Below are positions 17,313 to 26,800 of a stretch of DNA of 47,639 nt, piece after piece. A program made the translations under genes and the position numbers. Source of the DNA: Bacteroidaceae bacterium (GTDB taxonomy: Bacteria > Bacteroidota > Bacteroidia > Bacteroidales > Bacteroidaceae). The notes beneath the pieces are model-generated. The model saw only the letters and a list, made by a program, of their open reading frames with translations. It had not been told where the DNA came from and made no database searches. Position 1 is the first letter of the stretch. Every line of letters starts with the position of its first letter. The stretch is from positions 1-47,639 of the forward strand of contig JAFSZU010000052.1 in NCBI GenBank assembly GCA_017455585.1, given 5' to 3'.

Positions 17313-20300
17313 CTATGCTTTGCTGCTGTAGTCCTTGGGGTTGACACCGATGTGTTTCTTGAAGGTCTTGGAGAAATAGTTGGGGTCTGAGAAGCCGGTG
17401 GCGTAGGCGGTCTCGGAGACATTGTAGCCCTGCTGCAGCATGTGACAGGCCAGGTCCAGGCGCTTCTGGCGGATATAGTCTCCCATGGACATTCCCAGGA
17501 TGTTCTTCATCTTCAGGTGCAGGAGGCTGCGGCTGATGCCCAGCTCCGCGGTGATGTCGGCGATGCCGAAGTCGCTGTTGTCCAGGTTCTTCTCCACGAC
17601 GGCTGTCATGCGCTCCACGAAGCGGCGGTCCAGCTCTGTGAGGGTATTGATGTCTGTGCTGTCCTGTGGGTCCTCGAGCGTTGTGATGTCTGCCTCTGCG
17701 ATGTACTGGGCCCTGCGCCTGACGAGTGCCAGGATGTTGCTGACTTGCAGTTGCAGGACGTGGGGGTCAAAGGGCTTGGGAACGTAGGCATCTGCACCGG
17801 ACTGGTATCCCTCCACGATGTCCTGCTGTTCACTGCGGGCTGTGAGCAGGATGACGGGGATGTGGCTGGTGGCGATGTCTGTCTTGAGGCGTCGGCATAG
17901 TTCGTAGCCGTCCATGCCGGGCATCATGACGTCGGAAATGACCATCTGAGGGTCTTGCTGGCGGGCCAGCTCCAGGGCCTCTGCGCCGGATGAGGCGGTA
18001 ATGAGGCGGTGGTTGTGGCTGAAGGTCTGTGAGAGGAAGCGGAGCAGGTCTGTGTTGTCATCGACAAGGAGGAGGAGGGGGGCTGTGGCAGGATTTGTTT
18101 CAGCATCGTTTTCGGCAGTCAATGGTGACGGCTCCCCTCCCTTACAGGGAGAGGCAAGGGGCTGGGGCTGGAGCGTAGAGGGGGGCTGTAGGGTTTCCTC
18201 GTCCTTGGTCTTCAGGAGGCATTTCTCCGGGAAGGCCTCTGCGCTGGCGCATAGCCAGACGGTGAAGGTGGTGCCGCGCCCCATGGTGCTCTGCACGGTG
18301 ACCTCTCCTTGCAGCATGTCTGTCAGGCGTTTGACGAGTGCCAGCCCGATGCCCCATCCGCTCTGGTCCGATGCCCATCCGCGCTTGGTCTGATAGAAGC
18401 GCTGGAAAATGTTCTGCTGTTCCTCTGGCGCGATGCCGATTCCGGTGTCTGATACTTCCAGGAGCAGGAAGGTGTATGGGCTGTCGTCTCGGGGGCTGAT
18501 GGAGGCGTTGACCGTGATGGTGCCTCCCGCAGGCGTGAACTTGATGGCGTTTGACATCAGGTTGTTGAGGATGCGTTCGAGATGTGAGGGCGAGTACCAT
18601 ACCTCTTCGCCGTTATCCTCGGTGTTCACTTGCAGGGTGAGCTGCTGCCGACGGCAAGCCTCGCTGAAGGGTGCTGTCAGCAGGGTGATATAATGCAGGG
18701 GATTGCCGTGTCGCAGGTAGAAGGGGAAGTCGCCGCTCTCCACTTTGTTGAAGGTGACGAGCTGGCCGATGAGCTGCTGCAGCTTGCCGGCACTGGCGAG
18801 TGCGGTGCTCAGGTGCTGCTGCCCTGTGGCATCCAGGCTGTCCGGGTCTATGCTGTGGAGGGGAGCCAGGATGAGTGTGAGGGGTGTCTTCAGCTCGTGG
18901 GCAGCGGTGGTGAAGAAATCGGACTTGGCCTTGTCCAGCTGCCTGATTTGCTCGCGCTCCATCTGTGCCAGACGCACGGCATTGCGGTCACGTAGCCTGA
19001 CCTGTGTGAAGTGCCAGGCACTGAGGGCGAGGGTGGCGGCCAGCAGCAGATAGAGCAGCATGGCCCAGGGGGAGCGCCACCAGGGCGGTCGCACCACCAG
19101 TTCCAGCGTGCGCACGGGGCTGTCGGCCCACGAGCCGCCAGCCGCTGTCGCCCGCAGGTGCAGATGATAGGTGCCGGCGGGAATCTTGTAGCCCACAAAA
19201 CGGCGTTCGGCACCGGCATCGCGCCAAGTGCGCTCGGCACCTTCCAGCCACACCTGATAGCGCACTCCGGCGGGTCCGGCGGGTTGGATGACACCGTACT
19301 GGATGATGAAGTGGCTGGCCTGTTCGTGGGAGAGAACCAGCCGCGTGGCGGCGTCGATGTGCTGTCGCAGGGGGCTGTCTGGCGCGTTGGCGGTGATGAT
19401 GTCGTTGTTGATGATGAGTTGTTGCAGGTGCACGCTGCACGTGCCGTGCTGTGTCTGCAGCTCACCCGGATGGAACATGATGAGGCCGTTGATGGTGCCA
19501 TAGAAGAGCTGCCCGTCGGCCGTGCGCAGGGAGCTGCTGTAGTTGAACTGGTTGGAGGGCAGACCGCTGCTCTCTGCCGTGTAGCGTTCGATGGCGGCCG
19601 TGCTGAGGTCATAGCGGAACAGCCCCTGGCTGGTGGACACCCACAGGTTGCCGTCTGCTTCTTCCATGCTGCAGATGGTGCTCTGGGTGAGCACGGCGGC
19701 TGTCACAGAACCCAGCGTGTCTAGCTGCGCCTCCAGATACTGCAGACCGCCGTTGTTGGTGCCCACCCACAGTCGCCTGTGCGAGTCCTGGTGCAGACAC
19801 AGGATGTAATTGTCCCTGAGCCCGCTGCCGTCTGTCTGTGTGAAGGCGCGGATGTGGCCAGTGGAGGTGTCGATGTGGAAGAGGCCGTGGTTGGTGGTGC
19901 CCACCCACAGGTTGTCTGCGGCGTCCACGCAGAGGGTGTATATGAAGCAACTGGAGAGCGTGGGGTGCTGCACAGGCAGGAAGGTGTCTGTGTGCGGGTC
20001 GTAGCGCAGGAGGCCGTGGAGCGTTGCCACCCAGAGCTGCCCGTTGCGTTGTCGCGCGAGATAGAAACAGCCCTCGCTGGTGAGACCGTTGCTGTGGAGA
20101 TAGTGGCGGCTGGTGTGGTGGCGGAGGTCATAGCGGTAGATGCCCTCGAAGCGTGTGCCGATCCAGATTTGCTGTTGCATGGTGTCCAGCAGCAAGGCGT
20201 GGACGTTGGTGCCCATGCCGCTGATGCCGTTGAAGGGTGTGAAGCGGGAGCTGGCGGGGTCGAAGATGTGGATGCCGTTGTCCTCGGTGGCCACCCAGAT

Positions 20301-21428
20301 ATGCCCCGACGGCTCCTCCACCATCATGCGCGGCACGCGGGCCTGGAGTTCACCGGGCTCGGCACTGGGCTCGAAATGCAGGAACTGCTGCCCTGTGGCA
20401 ATCAGACAATCGACTCCGCCGAAGTAGCTGCCGACCCAGACGTTCTGGTCGGCATCGGACAGGATGGCGTAGATGGCGTTGTCGCTGAGCGAGCCGGCAT
20501 CCTGCAGTCGATGGCGGATGATGTCGCGGTGCCCGTCGGGGTGCAGGACGGCGATGCCGTTTTCCGTTCCCAGCCAAATGCGGTGCCACGCGTCCTCGGT
20601 GATGCAGCGCACCACGCCGCCCGTGATGTCCTCTACAGAGACACGGCGGGGCGCATCGCCTTGAAGATCCAGACATTGCACGCCTTGTCCGTTGCGCCCC
20701 ATCCAGAGCCGGCCCTGCGAGTCGATGGTCAGTGGGGCGATGGTCAGTGGTGCTGCGCCGCCGGTGTCGCCCATGAAATCCTCATAGAGTTCACGCGGCA
20801 GACGGGTGATGTGTGAGAGCGTGGTGTCATAGCGCAGGAGCTCGCTGTTGGTGGCGGCATAGAGCTGCCCGCGGCCATCCACGGCCATCGCCACCGTGAA
20901 ATCATCGGCCATCGAGGGCAGAACCAGAAGCGTGTCGCGCGGCTCGTCATAGAGGCAGAGGGCGGCACCACCGAAGAACAGCCGCCCGTCGGCACCCTCG
21001 GCAATGGACCAGAAGAGGCCGGAGGGCGTGTCATAGCAGCGGAAATCATCGCTCTCCGGGCGATAGCGGCAGATGCCTGTCTCCGTGGCTGCCCACAGCC
21101 GGTGCCGCCGGTCCACGTGGAGGGCGTGGACCAGGTTGTGACGCAGGGAGGCGGGTGAGGCTGTGTGATAATAGGTGTGGAGGGCGTAGCCGTCGAAACG
21201 CGAGAGGCCGTTGCGTGTGCCAATCCACAGATAGCCCGCGGAGTCCTGTGCCAGTGCTTCCACCTGTTGGTGCGGCAGCCCGCGGCGGCTGTCAATATGC
21301 TGGAAACGGTAGCTGTCTGCGCGGGCACATAATACAGACACCGTCATGCACAGAGCCAGAAGGAACCTGAGTTTGATTGCCGCGGGAAAGAAGTATAAAT
21401 GTCGGGTGGAGGGAAGGGGAATGGCCAT
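17313..21428 (-). CDS. Hybrid two-component system sensor/regulator (HTCS)
   Basis: Single-chain sensor kinase and transcription factor of the Bacteroidetes HTCS type, 1371 residues. Order: signal segment (about 18-35), two periplasmic Reg_prop propellers (about 40-690; repeated W(I/V)GT motifs such as LWIGTRNGLSRFDG and IWLGTENGI), a Y_Y_Y domain (about 700-790), one membrane helix (about 800-820), HisKA with the phospho-acceptor His in FFTTAAHELKTPLT, and HATPase_c (NNLMSNAIKFTP, DTGIGI, GWGIGLALVKR). A receiver domain with phospho-Asp in VISDVMMPGMDG and a C-terminal AraC helix-turn-helix (about 1265-1371, ending GVNPKDYSSKA) complete it. It is convergent with the PUL and most likely senses its sugar product. 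The linker between kinase and receiver contains a half copy of the G/C-rich palindromic element. Confidence 0.95.
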   Translation of the reverse strand: MAIPLPSTRHLYFFPAAIKLRFLLALCMTVSVLCARADSYRFQHIDSRRGLPHQQVEALAQDSAGYLWIGTRNGLSRFDGYALHTYYHTASPASLRHNLVHALHVDRRHRLWAATETGICRYRPESDDFRCYDTPSGLFWSIAEGADGRLFFGGAALCLYDEPRDTLLVLPSMADDFTVAMAVDGRGQLYAATNSELLRYDTTLSHITRLPRELYEDFMGDTGGAAPLTIAPLTIDSQGRLWMGRNGQGVQCLDLQGDAPRRVSVEDITGGVVRCITEDAWHRIWLGTENGIAVLHPDGHRDIIRHRLQDAGSLSDNAIYAILSDADQNVWVGSYFGGVDCLIATGQQFLHFEPSAEPGELQARVPRMMVEEPSGHIWVATEDNGIHIFDPASSRFTPFNGISGMGTNVHALLLDTMQQQIWIGTRFEGIYRYDLRHHTSRHYLHSNGLTSEGCFYLARQRNGQLWVATLHGLLRYDPHTDTFLPVQHPTLSSCFIYTLCVDAADNLWVGTTNHGLFHIDTSTGHIRAFTQTDGSGLRDNYILCLHQDSHRRLWVGTNNGGLQYLEAQLDTLGSVTAAVLTQSTICSMEEADGNLWVSTSQGLFRYDLSTAAIERYTAESSGLPSNQFNYSSSLRTADGQLFYGTINGLIMFHPGELQTQHGTCSVHLQQLIINNDIITANAPDSPLRQHIDAATRLVLSHEQASHFIIQYGVIQPAGPAGVRYQVWLEGAERTWRDAGAERRFVGYKIPAGTYHLHLRATAAGGSWADSPVRTLELVVRPPWWRSPWAMLLYLLLAATLALSAWHFTQVRLRDRNAVRLAQMEREQIRQLDKAKSDFFTTAAHELKTPLTLILAPLHSIDPDSLDATGQQHLSTALASAGKLQQLIGQLVTFNKVESGDFPFYLRHGNPLHYITLLTAPFSEACRRQQLTLQVNTEDNGEEVWYSPSHLERILNNLMSNAIKFTPAGGTITVNASISPRDDSPYTFLLLEVSDTGIGIAPEEQQNIFQRFYQTKRGWASDQSGWGIGLALVKRLTDMLQGEVTVQSTMGRGTTFTVWLCASAEAFPEKCLLKTKDEETLQPPSTLQPQPLASPCKGGEPSPLTAENDAETNPATAPLLLLVDDNTDLLRFLSQTFSHNHRLITASSGAEALELARQQDPQMVISDVMMPGMDGYELCRRLKTDIATSHIPVILLTARSEQQDIVEGYQSGADAYVPKPFDPHVLQLQVSNILALVRRRAQYIAEADITTLEDPQDSTDINTLTELDRRFVERMTAVVEKNLDNSDFGIADITAELGISRSLLHLKMKNILGMSMGDYIRQKRLDLACHMLQQGYNVSETAYATGFSDPNYFSKTFKKHIGVNPKDYSSKA
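18130..18170 (-). repeat. Half unit of the G/C-rich palindromic element, in frame in the HTCS
   Basis: Read on the minus strand: CCCCTTGCCTCTCCCTGTAA followed by GGGAGGGGAGC and GTCACCATTGACTGC. It matches the left half of the element in the RND gene, including its tail, and encodes PLASPCKGGEPSPLTAEN in the linker between HATPase and receiver domains. It is read in the same phase as the RND copy. Confidence 0.7.
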
Positions 21429-21447
21429 CGTTTATTATTTCAAATTT

Positions 21448-21483
21448 CCGCTCGGCGCGAAGCGACGCTCCACGCTTGGAGAA
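21448..21483 (-). repeat. REP-like hairpin, copy 3
   Basis: Minus strand: TTCTCCAAGCGTGGAGC, where the stem is TCCA/TGGA instead of TTCA/TGAA, then GTCGCTTCGCGCCGAGCGG. The paired change of both stem strands against copies 1, 2 and 4 supports a selected structure. Confidence 0.7.
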
Positions 21484-21620
21484 CTTTTAACAACGGAAAA
21501 CACGGAAATCATCTGAAATACACGGAAACATTTCCGCTCTTTCCGCTTTTTTCCGTTTCTTCCGTTGTTTCAACTTTCAACTTTCAACTTTTAACTTTCA
21601 ACTTTCAACTTTCAACGTGT
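21484..21620. repeat. CGGAAA / TTTCCG inverted repeats and AACTTTC array upstream of the M6 protease
   Basis: AACAACGGAAAACACGGAAA (about 21489-21508) faces TTTCCGTTTCTTCCGTTGTT (about 21551-21570), so the region can fold on itself. It is followed by about seven tandem AACTTTC units. A further inverted set built on ATCATCAAT/ATTGATG lies at 21730-21835. The gap 21429-21840 between divergent genes holds only these repeats and the promoter at 21683-21714. Confidence 0.7.
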
Positions 21621-21682
21621 CTATTAGTAAAACGCAAAAAACATTAAAAAGGTATGTCTGCGGTGCTCTTTTTTGCAGATAT

Positions 21683-21714
21683 CTTGTGTGTTTATCGTTT
21701 TTACCGTACCTTTG
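21683..21714 (+). promoter_or_regulatory. Probable promoter of the M6 protease / RND pair
   Basis: -7 box TACCTTTG at 21707-21714 and a -33-like CTTG at 21683-21686, spacer 20 bases. The leader of roughly 115 nt contains the ATCATCAAT inverted repeats. Confidence 0.6.
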
Positions 21715-21840
21715 TGGCGAAAATAGAACATTGATGAATGATTATTGATGGATGATGAATACTGCGGGCAATCATCAATATTCAATCATCAATATTCAAT
21801 CATCAATAATATTCAATCATCAATCATCATTTTTCATTCT

Positions 21841-23820
21841 ATGAAGAAATACATAATGCTTCTGGCTGTGCTGGCTCTGGCCCAACTGGTTTGTGCTGCA
21901 CCCGCCAAGCGTGTGCTGAAGAAAGTGCGCCAGAGCGACGGCACCACCCTGATGGTGATGCTGCGCGGCGATGAACATCTCCATTATTATGCCACCATGG
22001 ACGGTGTGCCCGTGATGCGCGCTGCAAACGGTGACTTCACCTACGCCCGGCTCTCCAACGGGCAGCTGTCGCCCTCCACGGTGGTGGCACATGCCGCCCC
22101 CGTCCGTCCTGCCGGTGAGCAGACATTTGCCCTGGACGCGCCCGCCCTGCGAAAGCAACTGAGCCAGAAACGCAATGAGCGGCTGCAGCCTGTCAATGCC
22201 GTCCGGGCCGCCGTGGCAGAGAAACGTCGCATGGCGCGCCGCGCGCCCATGCTGGATGCCGCCCAGGAGAACAAGAAGGGACCCATCATCCTCGTCAATT
22301 TCAAGGACAAGAAGTTGCAGGAGACCAGCACCGTGGCCGCTTTTGACCGCTTCGCCAATACCGACGGGCTCACGGACGATGTCAACTACGGCTCCATTCA
22401 TGACTACTTCAAGGCTCAGAGCTATGGCAAGTTCAACGTGACCTTTGACATCGCCGGCCCCGTGACGGTGAGTAAGAACATGTCCTACTACGGCAAGAAT
22501 GACAAGGTCTATGATCAGGACGAGCACCCCGAGGAAATGGTCTATGAGGCTGTGAAACTGGTGGACAGCCAAGTCAACTTCAAGGATTATGACTGGGACG
22601 GCGACGGCACAGTAGAGAACATTTATGTGGTGTATGCCGGCTATGGCGAAGCCTCTGGCGCCGACGAGAACACCATCTGGCCGCATCAGTGGCAACTGTC
22701 TGGATCCTACAGGAGCAGCCAGCTCCGTTTCGACGGCGTGCAGTTAGACACCTACGCCTGTGGCTCGGAACTCATGGGCGACGGCTATGAATATGATGAA
22801 GACGGTTACCCCGTGGAAGACAGATTCGGTAATTATGTGGAGGCCGAGAGCGGCGAACTTGACGGCATCGGCACCATGTGCCATGAGTTCAGCCATTGTC
22901 TGGGTCTGCCCGACTTCTATGACACTGACTACACCCATTTCGGCATGGATATGTGGTCTGTGCTGGATGCCGGCTGCTACAATTGTGACGGCTTCAGTCC
23001 TGCCAACTACACGGCCTACGAGCGCTGGTTCAGCGGATGGCTGGAACCCACGGAACTCACCGAACCCGCCGATGTCAAGGACATGCCCGCGCTGGCCAGC
23101 GAGCCCGTGGCATACGTCATCTACAATGACAAGAACCGCGACGAGTACTTCCTGCTGGAGAACCGACAGCCCATCGGCTTCGACTGGGGTACCGACCCGG
23201 AGGTCTCGGCCATCATGACCCATGGCCTCATGATCACCCATGTGACCTACGACCAGAATGCGTGGTACACGAATACGGTGAACAATGACAAGATGCAGCG
23301 CATGACTATCGTGCCCGCAGACAATGAGCTGTATGGCGGCAACGATCTCTCGGCTGACCTCGATAAGGCTGAGGAGCAGTATTACAAGGACTATGACTAC
23401 AGTAAATATGTCGAGGCTTACTATGCGGCGTATGACAAGTATTTGTATGGTCTCTGCAGTGACCTCTGGCCCAACGCCAGCTATGACGGTGAGACCCTGA
23501 ACCGCAATTTCACCGATGACAGCCAGCCCGCCGCCGCCCTCAACACGGCTAATAGTGATGACCAGAAACTCTTGCACAAGCCTGTGACAGAGATTACCGA
23601 GACGGCATCTGGTGCCAGAGTCAACGGCCAAAACATCTACAATATATCTTTTAAGTTCATGGGCGGCAAGTCTGCTGACGGCGTGACGGGTATCATGCCT
23701 GCTGAACCTGCTGATACTGAATGGTATGACCTGCGGGGACATCATGTCATGAAGCCGTCTGCTGTGGGCACATATATTATGCGTCGAGGTGCGGCTTCCA
23801 GAAAAGTAATCATCAAGTGA
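21841..23820 (+). CDS. Secreted M6-family metalloprotease with T9SS-like C-terminal tail
   Basis: Zinc endopeptidase of the immune-inhibitor-A-like M6 family. 659 residues from the ATG at 21841 (signal peptide MKKYIMLLAVLALAQLVCAA). An N-terminal propeptide-like region with many Arg/Lys (about 20-145) is followed by the catalytic domain. This includes KGPIILVNFKD, DYFKAQSYGKFNVTFD and the zinc motif HEFSHCLGLPDFYD, with His348, Glu349 and His352 and Asp further on as probable third ligand. FGMDMWSVLDAG supplies the Met-turn-like region. The last 25 residues (EWYDLRGHHVMKPSAVGTYIM...KVIIK) look like a type A sorting tail, implying export to the surface or medium. The RND gene starts 4 bases after the stop, so the two are probably co-transcribed. 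Confidence 0.85.
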   Translation: MKKYIMLLAVLALAQLVCAAPAKRVLKKVRQSDGTTLMVMLRGDEHLHYYATMDGVPVMRAANGDFTYARLSNGQLSPSTVVAHAAPVRPAGEQTFALDAPALRKQLSQKRNERLQPVNAVRAAVAEKRRMARRAPMLDAAQENKKGPIILVNFKDKKLQETSTVAAFDRFANTDGLTDDVNYGSIHDYFKAQSYGKFNVTFDIAGPVTVSKNMSYYGKNDKVYDQDEHPEEMVYEAVKLVDSQVNFKDYDWDGDGTVENIYVVYAGYGEASGADENTIWPHQWQLSGSYRSSQLRFDGVQLDTYACGSELMGDGYEYDEDGYPVEDRFGNYVEAESGELDGIGTMCHEFSHCLGLPDFYDTDYTHFGMDMWSVLDAGCYNCDGFSPANYTAYERWFSGWLEPTELTEPADVKDMPALASEPVAYVIYNDKNRDEYFLLENRQPIGFDWGTDPEVSAIMTHGLMITHVTYDQNAWYTNTVNNDKMQRMTIVPADNELYGGNDLSADLDKAEEQYYKDYDYSKYVEAYYAAYDKYLYGLCSDLWPNASYDGETLNRNFTDDSQPAAALNTANSDDQKLLHKPVTEITETASGARVNGQNIYNISFKFMGGKSADGVTGIMPAEPADTEWYDLRGHHVMKPSAVGTYIMRRGAASRKVIIK

Positions 23821-23824
23821 TGCA

Positions 23825-26800
23825 ATGCTGAACGTCCGCACTTTCATAGACCGTCCCATTCTTTCCGGGGTCATCTCCGTGATGATTGTCATCGTGGGAG
23901 CCATCGGCCTCACGCAACTGCCCATTGAGCAGTTCCCGGACATCGCCCCGCCGACGGTCTCTGTGCGCGCCAGCTACACGGGTGCCAACGCCGAGACGTT
24001 GCAGAAGTCGGTCGTTGTGCCCTTGGAGGAGGCCATCAATGGTGTGGAGAACATGATTTACATGACCTCCAACGCCTCCAACAACGGTTCCTGCAACATC
24101 AACGTCTTCTTCAAGCAGGGCACCGATCCCAATATGGCCACCGTCAACGTGCAGAACCGTGTGGCACAGGCACAGGGACTCCTGCCCGCAGAGGTCACAC
24201 GAACGGGTGTCAATGTGGTGCGACGCCAGACCTCTACACTGAAGAGCCTCGGCCTCTACAGCCCGAATGACACCTACGATCTGGCCTTCCTCAACAACTA
24301 CTTCAAGATCAATATCGAACCCCGTCTGAGCCGCGTGCCGGGCGTGGGCGAGGTGGATGTCTATGGCTCCAACTATTCCATGCGCATCTGGCTCGACCCG
24401 GCCAAGATGGCGCAGCACAACCTGATGCCCTCGGACATCACCGCCGTGCTGGCCGAGCAGAACGTGGAGAGTCCCGCGGGCACGCTGGGCGAGGAGAGCG
24501 AGAACACGTTCCAGTATGTGCTGAAATACCGCGGACGCTATGAGGAGGAGGCCGACTATGAGCAGATGGTCATCCGCAGCGAGCCCGACGGCAGTGTGCT
24601 GCGTCTCAAGGACGTGGCGCGTGTGGAAATGGGCTTGCAAGGCTATGCCATCGAGGGCTATATCAATGGTCATCAGGGTACAACCAGTATGATCTCGCAG
24701 ACGCCCGGCTCCAATGCCAATGAGATTATCATTGCCATTGACAAGTTGGTGGAAGAAATCCGCAAGGACTTGCCCGCCGACATGGAACTCATCGACCTCA
24801 TGTCCACCAAGGACTTTCTGGATGCCAGCATACACAGCGTGCGCCGCACGCTCCTGGAGGCCGCCGTGCTGGTGGTGCTGGTGGTGCTGCTGTTCCTGCG
24901 CTCGTGGCGCGCTACGCTGGTACCATTAGTGGCCATTGTGGTCTCGCTCGTCGGCACCTTCGGCTTCCTGTATGTGGCGGGCTTCTCGCTGAACACCTTG
25001 ACACTCTTTGCCCTTGTGCTTGTCATCGGCACGGTAGTGGATGATGCCATTGTGGTGGCCGAGGCGGTGCAGACGAAAATGGAGACCCAGCAGACCCACC
25101 CCCTTGCCCCTCCCTGTGAGGGAGGGGAGCGGTCACCTTTGACTGCTGGGGAGGATGTTGCTAAGGAGAATCCATGCGCTGCCGCTCAAACTCATTCTTC
25201 TCCCCTCCCTACAAGGGAGGGGCAAGGGGGTGGGTCTGCAGGTGGCAAGTCCGCGACCATTACCGCTATGCGCGGCATCACCACCGCCCTCATTACCTCC
25301 ACACTCGTCTTCATGGCGGTGTTCATCCCCGTCTGCTTCATGGGTGGCACCAGCGGCATCTTCTACACACAGTTCGGCCTGACGATGGCCGTGGCCGTGC
25401 TCATATCCTTGATTAACGCACTGACACTCAGCCCCGCGCTCTGTGCAAGGTTGCTGAAAGTTAAGACCGCAACGCGGTCTCCGCTCAATAACCGGGGGTG
25501 CGATAGTACCCCCGGAAATAGTGCTGTAGATGATAGCACTCTGGAAGAGTGCCCCAGTGATATTGATGGGCGACCCCTTCAGGGTCGATATGTCTGTGAC
25601 ACCTTATCCGCAGGTCCTTCGGACACTGCGGTTATTGAGAGGAGACGGTTTCACCGTCTGCCTTCCTTCGTGCAGTCTTTTGTTAGCATCCTTCAACTTA
25701 TTGTGCGGCCCTTTGTCAGACCCTTTCAATCCTTCGTGCAACGCTTTGTCAAGGGCTATCAATCCTGTGTCCTGTTCTTCATTGGTCATAAGTGGCTGGT
25801 TGGTGGATTAGTTGCCGCTGCCCTCGCCACCTTCTTCTATCTCCTCTCCACCACCAAGACGGCACTGGTGCCCGACGAGGACATGGGTGTCATCTACGTC
25901 ACCGTGCAGACCCAGCCGGGCAGCACCAAGAGCGAGACACACCGCATGATGGACCGCATCGAGCAGCTCATCACCGACCTGCCGCAAATCAAGGCATACT
26001 CCAAGAGCGTGGGCGTGAGCCGCATGGCCGGACAGAGCTCCAACAACGGCATGTTCCTGCTGCGCCTGAAGAACTGGGACGAGCGGCGCGGCAAGGGCGA
26101 TGACCTCAAAAGCGTCATGGCCGAGGTCAACCGCCGCGTGGCCGACATCAGCGAGGCCAAGATCATGGCGTTCACACAGCCCATGATTAGCGGCTACGGT
26201 GCCACCAACGGCTTTGAGCTGCAGGTGCAGGATCATCAGGACCGGGGGGTGGATTCTCTCATGGCCGTCACCAACCGCCTCATCGCCGCCTTGCAGGCGC
26301 GTCCTGAGATTTCCCGCGCACAGACCTCCTTCCATAACCGCTACCCGCAGTACCGCCTCCACATCGATGCCGCCCGCTGCAAGCGTGCCGGGGTCTCGCC
26401 GTCAGATGTCCTCGCCTGCCTCTCCGGCTATATCGGCGGCACCTACTCGTCCAACATGAACAAGTTCTCCAAGCTCTACCGCGTGATGGTGCAGGCCGAG
26501 GTCACGGCCCGTCTGGACGAGCAGGCATTAAATAATATGTACGTGCGCGCGAAGGATGGCAGCATGGCTCCCGTCTCGGGTTTCGTGCAGTTGACACCCA
26601 TCATGGGCACGGCCAATCTGACGCGCTTCAATCTCTTCCCTGCCATTCAGGTGAGCGGAATGCCGGAGAAGGGCTACAGCTCTGGCCAGACGTTGAAGGC
26701 GGTGCGCGAGGAGGCCGCCCGTGTGCTGCCGCAGGGCTATGGCTTCGAGTTCGCTGGCATGAGCCGCGAAGAGGCCAGTGCCGGACAGCACACGCTCTAT

